The position numbers and the translations under genes were made by a program. A stretch of DNA of 64,000 bases, from NCBI GenBank assembly GCA_041559015.1, contig JBFFED010000003.1, forward strand, positions 1 to 64,000, written 5' to 3'. Shown here in pieces: positions 15,274-23,810 of this stretch. Under the pieces are notes generated by a model that saw only the letters and a program-made list of their open reading frames with translations, searched no databases and had not been told where the DNA came from. The first letter of the stretch is position 1. The number at the start of each line of letters is the position of its first letter. Source of the stretch: COMBO-56-21 sp041559015. GTDB taxonomy: Archaea; Thermoplasmatota; Thermoplasmata; UBA10834.

Positions 15274-16437
15274 TCAAGCGGGCTCAGGACCTCTCGGCAG
15301 TTGAACCTTCTTCTTGACCCACCAGTAAGCCAAGTATGTCGCCTCGACAGTGGTGACCGTGAGTATGACCAGGTACCATGTCAACGTCTGAGTATCGAGG
15401 CCGACAAGCGAACCGAAGATCGTGGCGAGAGTGTTCGGGACCAGGACTGCAGTGCCGAGGATCGTCAGCCAGGTCATGGTCAGCGCCATCCTGTTGTTCA
15501 ACACCTGGAGCTGGTTGTTGTAGAGGGCCTGCAGCACCTCCAGGCCGGAGGCCAGCACCTCGGACATGTGCTCGCTGAGGGATATCTGCCTGTTCACATC
15601 CTCGACAAGAAGGCCCACATGGGTGAGCATCTTGGGGCTATCGGAGATCAGTGCCGCGTCCCCGTACCTCAGGGAGTGGAGCACGTCGAGCGTTCTCCAG
15701 AGTGTGTTGAGATAGGAGATGAGCGTGTGCTTCAGGTCGTATATCTGCTTTCCAATCTCCAGTCTGGCCTTGGTGGTGTCAAGGAGGAGCTGGCTCATGT
15801 TGTCCCCCTGCTCCTCGATCTCCCTAAGGTACTCGAAGTTCCTCGAGTTGTTCTCGTCCAGTATCCTGACAAGCAGCATCGTCAGCTTGTCCTGCAGAGG
15901 CATGGACGCCGGCAGCTTGCGCATGAAGGTGTCCGCGTACCTCGCGAACTGCACGAGCCTGACTACCTCTTCGCTGTGGATCGTGACTATCAGGTCCTTC
16001 CTGACCAGTATGAGGAGTGGGTAGGACTGAAGGTCGAGGCCGGTTATCTTGACTGCGGGCACCATGATCCCGATCTCGGTCTCCCTGTCCTCGAAGCTCG
16101 AATGATAACCCTTGAGCATCTCCGGCACCAATGACGCGCTGAAACCTAGCATCGTGGCAATGGCCGAGCCGTCCTTCTCAAGATCGCACACCGGGAAGTT
16201 GACCCAGGCGATCGTGGAATTCTGCAGGGTCGAGATGAACTCGCTTGGGGAATCGCCGAGTATCCTAACAGGCTTGCCCTCGTGAGGGAGGGAGACGCAC
16301 ACGGCCTTCGGGAGACCGGCCTTGCACTTGTCCTGGTCGGGGACCGGTTCCCGGGCGGGTTCCGCCCTCTCCTTGACCTGCTTCCTCGTCTCTGCCTTTG
16401 CCCCCTTCGCTGCCAATATTACGCCCTCCGATCGCAC
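15274..16437 (-). CDS. CorA-family membrane transporter lacking the GMN motif
   Basis: 387 residues with the CorA layout: a long soluble, mostly helical N-terminal domain (about 1-310) including the long stalk-like helix (DVNRQISLSEHMSEVL, LQALYNNQLQVLNNRM), then two C-terminal helices. The segment after the first helix reads PNTLATIFGSLVG, where canonical CorA has PxxxxxxYGMN. Because GMN is the pore signature, the substrate may not be Mg2+; a divergent CorA/ZntB-like or regulatory role is possible. The C-terminus is basic (VKKK), as usual. The first 40 residues are low complexity, so a later start is possible. Divergent from thrS. Confidence 0.7.
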   Translation of the reverse strand: MRSEGVILAAKGAKAETRKQVKERAEPAREPVPDQDKCKAGLPKAVCVSLPHEGKPVRILGDSPSEFISTLQNSTIAWVNFPVCDLEKDGSAIATMLGFSASLVPEMLKGYHSSFEDRETEIGIMVPAVKITGLDLQSYPLLILVRKDLIVTIHSEEVVRLVQFARYADTFMRKLPASMPLQDKLTMLLVRILDENNSRNFEYLREIEEQGDNMSQLLLDTTKARLEIGKQIYDLKHTLISYLNTLWRTLDVLHSLRYGDAALISDSPKMLTHVGLLVEDVNRQISLSEHMSEVLASGLEVLQALYNNQLQVLNNRMALTMTWLTILGTAVLVPNTLATIFGSLVGLDTQTLTWYLVILTVTTVEATYLAYWWVKKKVQLPRGPEPA

Positions 16438-16537
16438 CCTTTCGCCGAGGCCTTGGCACCCGTATCCAACGACAGGCCTGAAGTACGTTTCGATGCGTCG
16501 TAGGGCGGCTAGTCCAGATGCCTCCTTCCATGCATTG

Positions 16538-16545
16538 TTTTAATA
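16538..16545 (+). promoter_or_regulatory. TATA box of thrS
   Basis: TTTAATAT at 16538-16545 lies about 34 nt before the thrS ATG and predicts a transcript start near 16568, leaving a very short 5' leader. Confidence 0.5.
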
Positions 16546-16575
16546 TGCCCCTCGTCATTTCGACGCCCGAGCACC

Positions 16576-18414
16576 ATGAGGGTACTCCTCATACACGCGG
16601 ATAGGTTCGAATACGAGATCAAGGACCCGACCAAGATGGCGGAGCCACTTCCTGAGAAGTCCGAGAAGAGCCACTCCTTCAAGGAAGTGCTGGTCGCGTT
16701 CTCCACCATCGAGGACTCAGACGAGGACGTACAGGCGATAGCGGAGATAGCGGCTGACGACTTCGCCGAGGTGTTCTCGAAGGTCAATGCGGAGAGGTTC
16801 GTCCTGTACCCTTACGCCCACCTGAGTCCCAACCTCGCGGGCCCGAAGCTAGCCGTCGAAGTGCTCAAGGCTACCGAGGCTGCAATCGCCGAGAAGGGCA
16901 TCGAGGTGCACAGGTCTCCTTTCGGGTGGTACAAGGCGTTCGACATCAAGTGCAAGGGCCATCCGCTCTCCGAGCTGTCAAGGGAATTCACGGTCAAGAA
17001 GAAGGTCACCCGCGAGGAGGTCGTGGAGAGGATCGAGAGCGAGTTCTACATACTCACGCCTGATGGCAAGGAGCACCCCCTGAACATGGAGGATATCGAC
17101 TCCGTCAAGGTCCTGGACGAACACCCGTCCCTCAAGACGTTCATACTGTCCGAGGAGATAGGGCGCTCCAGAGGACAGGAACCGCCCTCGATCAAGGCGA
17201 TGCAGAGGCTGGAACTCGTCGACTACGAGGAGGCGAGCGACAGGGGACACTTCAGGATGTTCCCTAAGGGCCATCTGATCTTCAAGCTCCTCGAGAAGTG
17301 GGCCGAGTGGATAGCGGTTGAGAAGATCGATGCCATCCAGATAGACACGCCGATCATGTACGACTGGTCGTACCCCGATATCAGGAGCCAGGGGATGTCA
17401 TTCCACGAGAGGCACTACACTCTCAAGACTGAGGAGAACAGGGAGTTCGTGCTCAGGTTCGCCGGCGACTTCGGACTGTTCAGGATGGTCAAGGGCGCGA
17501 CGCTGAGCTACAGGAACCTCCCCCTGCGCATATACGAGTTCTCCAAGAGCTTCAGGCTGGAGCAGCGCGGGGAGCTGACAGGCCTCAAGAGACTCAGGGC
17601 GTTCCACATGCCAGATGTCCATTGCTTCACGAAGGATATTGACGAGGGCTGGAAGGAGTACATGCACCTGTACCGCAACTACTCCGACCTTGCGGACGCG
17701 ACTGGCGTCGAGTACGCGGTCGCGTTCAGGATAGTGAAGGAGTTCTACGAGAAGTACAAGGAGAACATCGTGGAGCTGCTGAAGCACTCGAAGAAGCCCG
17801 CGCTGATCGAAGTCCTCTCGGGCATGAAGCACTACTGGGCCGTCAAGCACGAGTTCCAGGGGATAGACGCTGTCGGGGGAGCTGTCCAGCTCAGCACTGT
17901 GCAGCTGGACGTCGAGGACGCAGAGAGGTACGGCCTCGTCTACACGGACTCGGACGGGAAGAAGAAAGGATGCATCATCTGTCACTCATCCATCGGGTCG
18001 ATAGAGAGATGGATCTATGTGCTCTTGGAGGAGGCGCTCAAACACGACAAGCCCGCCTTGCCTTTCTGGCTCTCACCGACCCAGATCAGACTCATACCGG
18101 TCGGCGCGGAGTTCGTGGCGGACTGCAGGAAGCTCGCAGGCCAGCTTGATGCGAGGGTGGACATAGACGACCTCGACGACAAGGTCGGCAAGAAGATCAG
18201 GAACGCGGAGATGGAATGGATCAACATGATCATAGTCGTCGGCGAGAAGGAGCGCTCCTCGGGGCAGTACCCCGTGCGCCTGCGCTCGGGCGAGCAGAAG
18301 ACGATGACCCTCGACGGGCTCAAGGGGGAGATAGGGAGACTCTCAGCCGGTTATCCCGAGTCGAAGCTCCCTCTGCCGTTGCTCCTGTCCAAGCGTCCTG
18401 TGTTCAGGGGATGA
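16576..18414 (+). CDS. thrS: Threonyl-tRNA synthetase, archaeal type
   Basis: Charges tRNA-Thr. 612 residues. The first 140 form the archaeal DTD-like editing domain (MRVLLIHADRFEYEIK). The class II core follows (about 230-510): motif 2 around YEFSKSFRLEQRGELTGLKR, MPDVHCF, and motif 3 GSIERW. The C-terminal anticodon-binding domain starts near 510 (WLSPTQIRLIPV). At the position of the core zinc-binding cysteine of other ThrRSs (MNCPGH in bacteria), my alignment reads AGDFGLF with Asp298; His in PDVHCF and His in IICHSS are present. Start ATG 16576 is supported by the conserved N-terminus and the upstream TATA box. Confidence 0.95.
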   Translation: MRVLLIHADRFEYEIKDPTKMAEPLPEKSEKSHSFKEVLVAFSTIEDSDEDVQAIAEIAADDFAEVFSKVNAERFVLYPYAHLSPNLAGPKLAVEVLKATEAAIAEKGIEVHRSPFGWYKAFDIKCKGHPLSELSREFTVKKKVTREEVVERIESEFYILTPDGKEHPLNMEDIDSVKVLDEHPSLKTFILSEEIGRSRGQEPPSIKAMQRLELVDYEEASDRGHFRMFPKGHLIFKLLEKWAEWIAVEKIDAIQIDTPIMYDWSYPDIRSQGMSFHERHYTLKTEENREFVLRFAGDFGLFRMVKGATLSYRNLPLRIYEFSKSFRLEQRGELTGLKRLRAFHMPDVHCFTKDIDEGWKEYMHLYRNYSDLADATGVEYAVAFRIVKEFYEKYKENIVELLKHSKKPALIEVLSGMKHYWAVKHEFQGIDAVGGAVQLSTVQLDVEDAERYGLVYTDSDGKKKGCIICHSSIGSIERWIYVLLEEALKHDKPALPFWLSPTQIRLIPVGAEFVADCRKLAGQLDARVDIDDLDDKVGKKIRNAEMEWINMIIVVGEKERSSGQYPVRLRSGEQKTMTLDGLKGEIGRLSAGYPESKLPLPLLLSKRPVFRG

Positions 18415-18417
18415 CGC

Positions 18418-19047
18418 TCACCGGTTGTCCTCGTCGCCCCAGATGAACTTGTGAAGTTGCGGCAGGACCCTCACATTCAGCCGGTCATTCAGGACCTTCT
18501 CCGCAAGATTCTTCAGGTCCTTCCCTCCGACGGGCGTGAAAATGATCTCGCACTTCGGCTCGTGCTTCACGACTACCTGCTTCGCGAACGCGTAGTCTGC
18601 ATCGTCGGAGATTATCAATTTGAGCTGGTCGGTCGGCCCCAGGAGCTCGATGTTCTCGAAGATCATCTTACCGGATTCGCCAGACGAGGGGCACTTGATG
18701 TCCATGCTTATGGTCAGGTTCTCGACGCAGGGCATGTCGTCCAAAGGTATCGCCCCGTTCGTCTCAAGCACGACATGGTAGCCCTGGTCAAGGAGCCTCT
18801 CGAGGAGCCTGAGCGATTCCCTCTGAGCGAGCGGCTCCCCGCCTGTGAGACAGACATGCCTGCACTCCAGTCCAGCCACCTTGGCCAATATGGTCTCGAG
18901 GGACATCTCTTCGCCATGGTCGAACGCCTGGGGCGTGTCGCAGTATGCACACCTCAGAGGACACCCTGAGGTCCGGATGAACGCAGTCGGCGCCCCGATC
19001 GTAAGACCTTCCCCTTGAAGCGACTTGAAGATCGAGTAAATCTTCAT
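18418..19047 (-). CDS. queE: 7-carboxy-7-deazaguanine synthase
   Basis: Radical SAM enzyme that makes CDG from 6-carboxytetrahydropterin on the way to preQ0, the precursor of archaeosine in archaeal tRNA. 209 residues, with SLQGEGLTIG and the cluster motif CPLRCAYC (CxxxCxxC) near the N-terminus and LTGGEPL in the SAM-binding region. ATG 19047 overlaps the TGA of queC (ATGA), so the pair is coupled. The 3' end converges with thrS, 3 bp apart. Confidence 0.92.
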   Translation of the reverse strand: MKIYSIFKSLQGEGLTIGAPTAFIRTSGCPLRCAYCDTPQAFDHGEEMSLETILAKVAGLECRHVCLTGGEPLAQRESLRLLERLLDQGYHVVLETNGAIPLDDMPCVENLTISMDIKCPSSGESGKMIFENIELLGPTDQLKLIISDDADYAFAKQVVVKHEPKCEIIFTPVGGKDLKNLAEKVLNDRLNVRVLPQLHKFIWGDEDNR

Positions 19048-19730
19048 GATCTCACCTCGTACTCGAGCGGGTCCTCAATGCCTGCCTTCGCGAAACCCTC
19101 CAGCCTGAGAACGCACGAGTCGCACCTTCCGCAAGCCTTGGCCCCGCCCCTGTAGCAGCTCCACGTGAGCTCGAGCGGCACCTTGAGCCTCACCGCCTCC
19201 TTGACAATCTCCGCTTTGGACATGAGCAGGATGGGGGCCTCGACCTTGACACCCCTTCCCTCCTTGCCAGCCCTCGTGCCCACATCTAGCACCTTCTGGA
19301 AGGCCTCCATGAACTCTGGCGCGCAGTCCGGGTATCCGCTGAAATCCACCGAGTTGGCGGCTATGAAGATCGACACCGCGCCTCTGCTCTCGGCGATGGA
19401 CGCCCCGATGCTAAGGAAGACGATGTTCCTCGAGGGGACATATGTGCTGGGAATATCATCTGACGCCCTGTCCCCCGTCCTCCCCTCCGGTATCTCCATC
19501 GATTGAGTCGTCAGGGAACTCCTCAGCAGCGGCCCAATGTCCAGAGGCACGACGATGTGCTCCTCCACCTCGAAGTGTCTGGCTATCCTCCGGGCGCTGT
19601 TCAGCTCCCTCTTGTGCTTCTGTCCGTAGTCGAATGTGAGCGCCGCGACTGCACGGCCGCGCTCTTTGGCGATCGCGAGAACAGTGGACGAGTCCAACCC
19701 TCCGGAGAGAAGAACAACAGCCTCTGCCAT
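19044..19730 (-). CDS. queC: 7-cyano-7-deazaguanine synthase
   Basis: ATP-dependent conversion of CDG to preQ0. Start ATG 19730 (MAEAVVLLSGGLDSS) is chosen so that the PP-loop LSGGLDSS lies at residues 8-15; the upstream ATG at 19790 would add an unlikely tail. 228 residues. The C-terminal zinc site is visible as CYRGGAKACGRCDSC. It lies between queD and queE and overlaps queE by 4 bp. Confidence 0.93.
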   Translation of the reverse strand: MAEAVVLLSGGLDSSTVLAIAKERGRAVAALTFDYGQKHKRELNSARRIARHFEVEEHIVVPLDIGPLLRSSLTTQSMEIPEGRTGDRASDDIPSTYVPSRNIVFLSIGASIAESRGAVSIFIAANSVDFSGYPDCAPEFMEAFQKVLDVGTRAGKEGRGVKVEAPILLMSKAEIVKEAVRLKVPLELTWSCYRGGAKACGRCDSCVLRLEGFAKAGIEDPLEYEVRS

Positions 19731-19746
19731 GCTACAAGACCCCCGC

Positions 19747-20214
19747 TCAGAGGTTCGCGGATGTCCAGGCGCCCTGCCCCCGCCCCTCATCCACGCCGAT
19801 CTCGATCATCTTGACGTTCTTCGGAAACCTGACCTTCTCCATAAGGCGCTTCAGAACGAACTCCGCCAGCGTCTCAGCAGACGCGACCTCGATGTCCAGC
19901 AGGATGCAGTCTGAGATAGGCAGTCGCAGCTCCTTGTCCCCGACCCTGTAGATCACGTACTCATTGCCGATCTTCACTCCCGGGTCCAGTTTCGGTATGA
20001 GGACCCTGTGGTCCAGCTCGGCCGCGATGCCCCGGAGGAACTCCTTCACGCTGATGAAGTCCATGATGACGCCGTCGGGGCCGAGGTCGCCGACGATCTT
20101 GGCGTTGATTGCATAGTCGTGCCCGTGGAGCCTACCGCACTTCTTGTGCATCGGGATTATGTGCGTCGCGGAGAAGGTTATCTTGGACAGCCAACCGTTT
20201 ATCTCCAATCTCAT
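19747..20214 (-). CDS. queD: 6-carboxytetrahydropterin synthase (QueD/PTPS family)
   Basis: 155 residues of the 6-pyruvoyltetrahydropterin synthase fold. The zinc histidines are seen as FSATHIIPMH and CGRLHGHDY; the spacing C-x3-HGH is the pattern of QueD enzymes rather than mammalian PTPS. LDHRVL and EIGVDEG complete the active site. It supplies CPH4 to queE and queC directly downstream. GTP cyclohydrolase is not in the window. Confidence 0.9.
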   Translation of the reverse strand: MRLEINGWLSKITFSATHIIPMHKKCGRLHGHDYAINAKIVGDLGPDGVIMDFISVKEFLRGIAAELDHRVLIPKLDPGVKIGNEYVIYRVGDKELRLPISDCILLDIEVASAETLAEFVLKRLMEKVRFPKNVKMIEIGVDEGRGQGAWTSANL

Positions 20215-20248
20215 GCACGAAGGGATAGTCCAGGGCAGTATTTGAACT

Positions 20249-21043
20249 TCAGGCCCGCGTGTGCGTGCCGAAGGCGTGCTCTGCCAGGGCCGCGGCGAGC
20301 ATGACGGGTTCAGAGAAGTCCTCCTTCACCCTCGAGGTGTCCACGAATACGCTGTCGAGGTTCACCACAGGGGCGCCGAGTGCCTTCGCGCCCCCCACGA
20401 AGTGCAGCGTCCTGAACATCAGGTTGCCCGAGACGCCGTCGGGGGCAAGGACGAGGTCGCTCTGCCTCACGGCGTCCTCAACAAGAATGGTGAAATGCCG
20501 CGCCTCATGACCCTTGCTCTTCAGAGAAGCCGCGATCGCGTCCCCGTCACCAAGGCTCCTCCTGATCTCATCTCCCCGGGAAAGATCCTCTAATCTGCCC
20601 TTGGACAGCACACCCACCCTCAGCTTCCAGCCGACCCGGGCGAAGTATCTGAGGATGTTCTCGGCGATGCGCAGCCTCGAGGCGGCGTCCATACCCTCGT
20701 CTATGCCCACCGGAGCCAATATGAAAGGCGTCTCGGAGCCCATTATGGCCGCGCGCATGACCTCCCCGATCCCGAACGACCTCTTGATCTCTGAGACCAC
20801 GGCGGAAGAGCCCAGGGTGCCTCTGACCGCGGCATCCAGCTCCCCTGACTTGAGGGACCCCATGAGAGCGCCCGCGTCACCGAATCCCTCTACCCGCACC
20901 GAGCACTTCGTCGACCTGAGCCTGCTGAGCGTCTTCTCGAGAGAGTCCCCAGAAAGTCCAATGCCGACACGCGAGTGAGACCTGCAACCCCGCTCCAGGA
21001 GAGCTCCGAGGTCGATCAATCCGAAGGCCTCCTCAGACCTCAT
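20249..21043 (-). CDS. mtxX: MtxX-like protein (methanogenesis marker 4 family)
   Basis: 264 residues resembling the MtxX family, relatives of phosphate acetyl/butyryltransferases that are best known as a methanogen marker protein of uncertain function. Supporting segments are VGIGLSGDSLEKTL near the N-terminus, LDAAVRGTLGSS, and the C-terminal LVLAPDGVSGNLMFRTLHFVGG. It overlaps the 3' end of dph2 by 11 bp and is probably cotranscribed with it. No methanogenesis operon is visible here, so the family name should not be read as proof of methanogenesis. Confidence 0.6.
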   Translation of the reverse strand: MRSEEAFGLIDLGALLERGCRSHSRVGIGLSGDSLEKTLSRLRSTKCSVRVEGFGDAGALMGSLKSGELDAAVRGTLGSSAVVSEIKRSFGIGEVMRAAIMGSETPFILAPVGIDEGMDAASRLRIAENILRYFARVGWKLRVGVLSKGRLEDLSRGDEIRRSLGDGDAIAASLKSKGHEARHFTILVEDAVRQSDLVLAPDGVSGNLMFRTLHFVGGAKALGAPVVNLDSVFVDTSRVKEDFSEPVMLAAALAEHAFGTHTRA

Positions 21044-22028
21044 CTTCGGTCATCTGGTCGAAGGTGTAGTTCTCCCACTTCCGCACGCCGAGGACTATCT
21101 CGAGCTCCTGGGGCGTGAGGAGCGGCTTGTCGTACATGGCCACATCGTCGATGGCTATCCTTGGGCAGGCGGTCGAGACGTACGCGTCGAACGAGAGCGA
21201 GCGGAGCTTGTCCGGGTCGAATTTGTCCATCAGTATCAGCGCCGCGTCCTTCCGCTTCCACCTGAGGAGCTTCCTGAGCTCCTTCGCCCTCCGCATACGC
21301 CTCTGCCCGATCTTCTCGCCTATGATGATTCCGAACACGCGGGCGTTCTCCGCCCGCTCGATGACGGCATGGCGCTGTCTGAGCATCTTGTCCTTGATCT
21401 GGTCTATCTCTCTGGGCTCCTCGAGGTTGGGGTCAAGCACGACTATCTTCTTGCCCGTCGCGAGGTGGACTCCCAGGGCGTGGAACGACCCGCTGCCTAT
21501 CAGGAGGTAGCTGTTTACATCCTTCGCGAGCGCTGTCGCCGCTGTGTAGTTGCATCCCAGGATCTCGCCGGCATGGGATATCCTGCTGTCCCCCTCGGAT
21601 ATCTTCGTCTTGATGCCCATGCTCTCGAGGCCCTCAATCACCTCATCCAGCTCCAGGAGGTGTTGGGAGGTCGCGAGCACGCCCACGGGCTCCTGAAGGA
21701 GGCCGACGGACTTCTTGAGCTGATCCGTCACAGGGATCTTCGAACGCGCCGGGACGAACACGACAGGCTTCCCGAACTTGACCGATGGTATGGGTGAGTG
21801 GCCCACGTTCACGATGGCGTCGACCATCTCGAAGAGCGAGCTGGGTATGTCACAGGCCCCGAAGCACGGTTCCGCGACCACGAGCACCTCGGCGCCCGAC
21901 TGCTTCTCAAGGTCTTCAGCGAATTGATATGCCCTCTTCTTGAGGCCCTCTGGAACCTGCAGCGCGACCACCCTGGCCTTCAGCCTCTTCAGCTCGGATA
22001 TCGCGCTGGTGAGGTCTACGTCGTACAT
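21033..22028 (-). CDS. dph2: Diphthamide synthase subunit Dph2
   Basis: Transfers the 3-amino-3-carboxypropyl group of SAM to a histidine of elongation factor 2, the first step of diphthamide formation, using a [4Fe-4S] cluster. 331 residues from ATG 22028. Three cysteines expected for the cluster are seen in the three repeated domains: EPCFGACD, ILGCNY and STACPRI. The upstream ATG at 22121 is rejected because it adds a low-complexity tail. The gene lies downstream of rpl10e in the same direction. Confidence 0.92.
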   Translation of the reverse strand: MYDVDLTSAISELKRLKARVVALQVPEGLKKRAYQFAEDLEKQSGAEVLVVAEPCFGACDIPSSLFEMVDAIVNVGHSPIPSVKFGKPVVFVPARSKIPVTDQLKKSVGLLQEPVGVLATSQHLLELDEVIEGLESMGIKTKISEGDSRISHAGEILGCNYTAATALAKDVNSYLLIGSGSFHALGVHLATGKKIVVLDPNLEEPREIDQIKDKMLRQRHAVIERAENARVFGIIIGEKIGQRRMRRAKELRKLLRWKRKDAALILMDKFDPDKLRSLSFDAYVSTACPRIAIDDVAMYDKPLLTPQELEIVLGVRKWENYTFDQMTEDEV

Positions 22029-22129
22029 GAGATGACGGCCTTGCCCGTCAGCGCCGGCAGGACGTTCTCCGGCCGTTGCCAGCCTGACAGCTGGAGTAAA
22101 GGGTACGATGCTAAAATACATTGCGAGGA

Positions 22130-22645
22130 TTACGCGGCCCCTGGGGTGCCGCGCTCAAGCACGATGTAGCAGGGCGACGATATCTTTATCGCAGCCCTCT
22201 TGAGCGCGAGCTTCGCCGTGTTGAAGTTCGCCTGGGTGGTCTCGAGGGTCATTATGTCCTGGTCCCTCTTCACCCTGGCAGCAGTGCCTATCGGCTTGCC
22301 GAAAGCATGCCTCATGCCGTCGGAGATACGGTCAGCGCCCGCGCCCGTCGCAATCTTGTTCTCCCTGAGCACGTTGTGCGGGAAGACCCTGATCTTGAGG
22401 TGGTAGCCGGACTGGGGCACTTTCTTCGCCAGGAACCTGTTGGCCGATATACGAGCGGCCTCGAGGGATATGTGCCTTATCTGGCACTGCTCGACCACCT
22501 TGAGCGTCATCCGGACAGGGTAGTCCCCCTTGGTGCCATGCTCGAACTGCGTTATCCTGTTAGCCGGGACGCCTCCCATGTACTCCCTTCGGCAGTATGA
22601 CTGCCCCCTGATCTCCCTGTACATGCTTCCTGGCTTCCTGGACAT
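22130..22645 (-). CDS. rpl10e: Ribosomal protein L10e (uL16)
   Basis: Large-subunit protein at the peptidyl-tRNA site. Starts with MSRKPGSMYREIRG, the usual archaeal/eukaryal L10e N-terminus; this is why ATG 22645 is preferred over ATG 22651 and GTG 22654. Also seen: SYCRREYMGGVPANRI, QCQIRHISLEAARISANR, and FGKPIGTAARV. About 171 residues, the normal size. It leads the dph2-mtxX group, 101 bp before dph2. Confidence 0.95.
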   Translation of the reverse strand: MSRKPGSMYREIRGQSYCRREYMGGVPANRITQFEHGTKGDYPVRMTLKVVEQCQIRHISLEAARISANRFLAKKVPQSGYHLKIRVFPHNVLRENKIATGAGADRISDGMRHAFGKPIGTAARVKRDQDIMTLETTQANFNTAKLALKRAAIKISSPCYIVLERGTPGAA

Positions 22646-22748
22646 GGTCATCACCGGATGCGTTTTCTATCTCAGGTTTGCGGAGATAATGGTCGTCGTA
22701 TTTAAAGCTCACTGAGCAGCGATAGCTCGCCGCTGGAGGTGAGGGTCG

Positions 22749-22758
22749 CTTATATATG
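22749..22758 (+). promoter_or_regulatory. TATA box of the small membrane protein gene
   Basis: CTTATATATG (22749-22758) predicts a start near 22779, about 10 nt before ATG 22789. Confidence 0.5.
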
Positions 22759-22788
22759 TTGACCGTATTCCTCGCCCGGAATGGCACC

Positions 22789-23001
22789 ATGACGGAATTT
22801 GAGTCCATAGGAGTATCGACATCAATGGTCATAACCGGCTCGACCGTGGCGATTGTGGGAATGATACTGCTGATCACAGCCACCTTCGCGTTCATAATGA
22901 TGATAGCATTCGGCGTTGCGGTCGCAGCCCTTGGCCTGCTCATCTCGCGAAGGGCAGGCACCAGAGCCCATAGCGAGCTCGAGACCGCCAAGGACAGCTA
23001 A
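22789..23001 (+). CDS. Small two-helix membrane protein
   Basis: 70 residues from ATG 22789; the upstream in-frame start at 22756 overlaps the TATA box and is rejected. Two hydrophobic stretches are visible, about 10-33 (STSMVITGSTVAIVGMILL) and 36-54 (AFIMMIAFGVAVAALGLLI), joined by a tight turn. A short polar tail follows (RRAGTRAHSELETAKDS). It is not similar to anything I recognise. Its own TATA box and good coding character support a real gene. Confidence 0.6.
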   Translation: MTEFESIGVSTSMVITGSTVAIVGMILLITATFAFIMMIAFGVAVAALGLLISRRAGTRAHSELETAKDS

Positions 23002-23128
23002 TCGGTCGCAGTCCTCTGCAGGCCATGACGACGATGCAAGCGCACCAGAAGCACCAGACAAGATTGCCGGTCTTGTCCCTGCTCTGAGCCCTGAACCATT
23101 CGCGCGCTCGACAGGAACCTGAGAACGT

Positions 23129-23136
23129 GTATAATA
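23129..23136 (+). promoter_or_regulatory. TATA box of the rpp21 operon
   Basis: GTATAATA (23129-23136) lies about 27 nt before ATG 23160, so the mRNA is probably leaderless. Confidence 0.5.
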
Positions 23137-23159
23137 GGGTAATGAGATAGGCGGTCTTG

Positions 23160-23474
23160 ATGGGCAGAAGGCATGTGGGCAAGCGCGATGCCAAGGATAT
23201 AGCCAAGGAGCGCATCGATAGACTGTTCGAGCTGGCGGGGCAGGAAGCGCGCTCTGGGGATTTCGGGAGGGCGCGGAGGTACGTGTCGCTCGCCCTCAGG
23301 ATGGGTGAGAGGCACAAGGTCCGGGCGGGCCACAAGAGGACCTACTGCCCGGAGTGCATGGTCTTCTTCGTGCCCCCGAAGAACGTAAGGGTCAGGACCG
23401 GCAGGGGCTGGGTCTCGATGACCTGCCTTGAGTGCGGGCATATATCCAGATATCCGATGTTGGCGGGAAGGTGA
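23160..23474 (+). CDS. rnp4: RNase P protein component 4 (Rpp21)
   Basis: Protein subunit of archaeal RNase P, needed for tRNA 5' maturation. 104 residues: a helical, basic N-terminus (AKERIDRLFELAGQEA, RRYVSLALRMGERHK) and a C-terminal zinc ribbon with YCPECMVFF and MTCLECGHI. The start is ATG 23160; TTG 23157 is directly before it. A TATA box lies about 25 nt upstream. It is followed 4 bp later by the YhbY-like gene. Confidence 0.88.
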   Translation: MGRRHVGKRDAKDIAKERIDRLFELAGQEARSGDFGRARRYVSLALRMGERHKVRAGHKRTYCPECMVFFVPPKNVRVRTGRGWVSMTCLECGHISRYPMLAGR

Positions 23475-23478
23475 GACG

Positions 23479-23736
23479 GTGGACAAGAGGAGGATCCGGG
23501 AGCTGAGAGGCAAGGCGCAGTCCCTCTCCCCCACGGTCCATGTCGGCAGAGAGGGCATCACCCATTCCGTGGGCGAGGAGCTGAGGAAGCAGCTTGAGAA
23601 GAACAAGCTGGTCAAGGTCCGCCTCCTGCAGTCGTTCGAGGGGGACAGAGAGGACGCGGGGCGGAGGCTTGCGGACGCATCAGGATCCGTCCTGGTCGAG
23701 GTCAGGGGAAGAACCGTGGTCCTGGCAAGGGAATAA
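23479..23736 (+). CDS. YhbY/CRM-domain RNA-binding protein
   Basis: 85 residues, essentially one CRS1-YhbY domain: RRIRELRGKAQSLSPTVHVG (GxxG-type helix-loop region), GITHSVGEELRKQLEKNKLV and the final VEVRGRTVVLAR strand. In bacteria YhbY associates with pre-50S ribosomes, so a ribosome assembly role is likely. The start is GTG 23479, 4 bp after the rpp21 stop, forming an RNA-processing operon. The in-frame ATG at 23428 inside rpp21 is rejected. Confidence 0.88.
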   Translation: MDKRRIRELRGKAQSLSPTVHVGREGITHSVGEELRKQLEKNKLVKVRLLQSFEGDREDAGRRLADASGSVLVEVRGRTVVLARE

Positions 23737-23761
23737 GGTAACGAGCTGGCCCTGACCAGTC

Positions 23762-23769
23762 TTTATATA
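23762..23769 (+). promoter_or_regulatory. TATA box of serS
   Basis: TTTATATA (23762-23769) predicts a start around 23792, leaving a leader of about 20 nt before serS. Confidence 0.5.
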
Positions 23770-23810
23770 TGGTCTAAGCGATTGATGGAAAAATGTGAGC
23801 GTGGTCTGGA

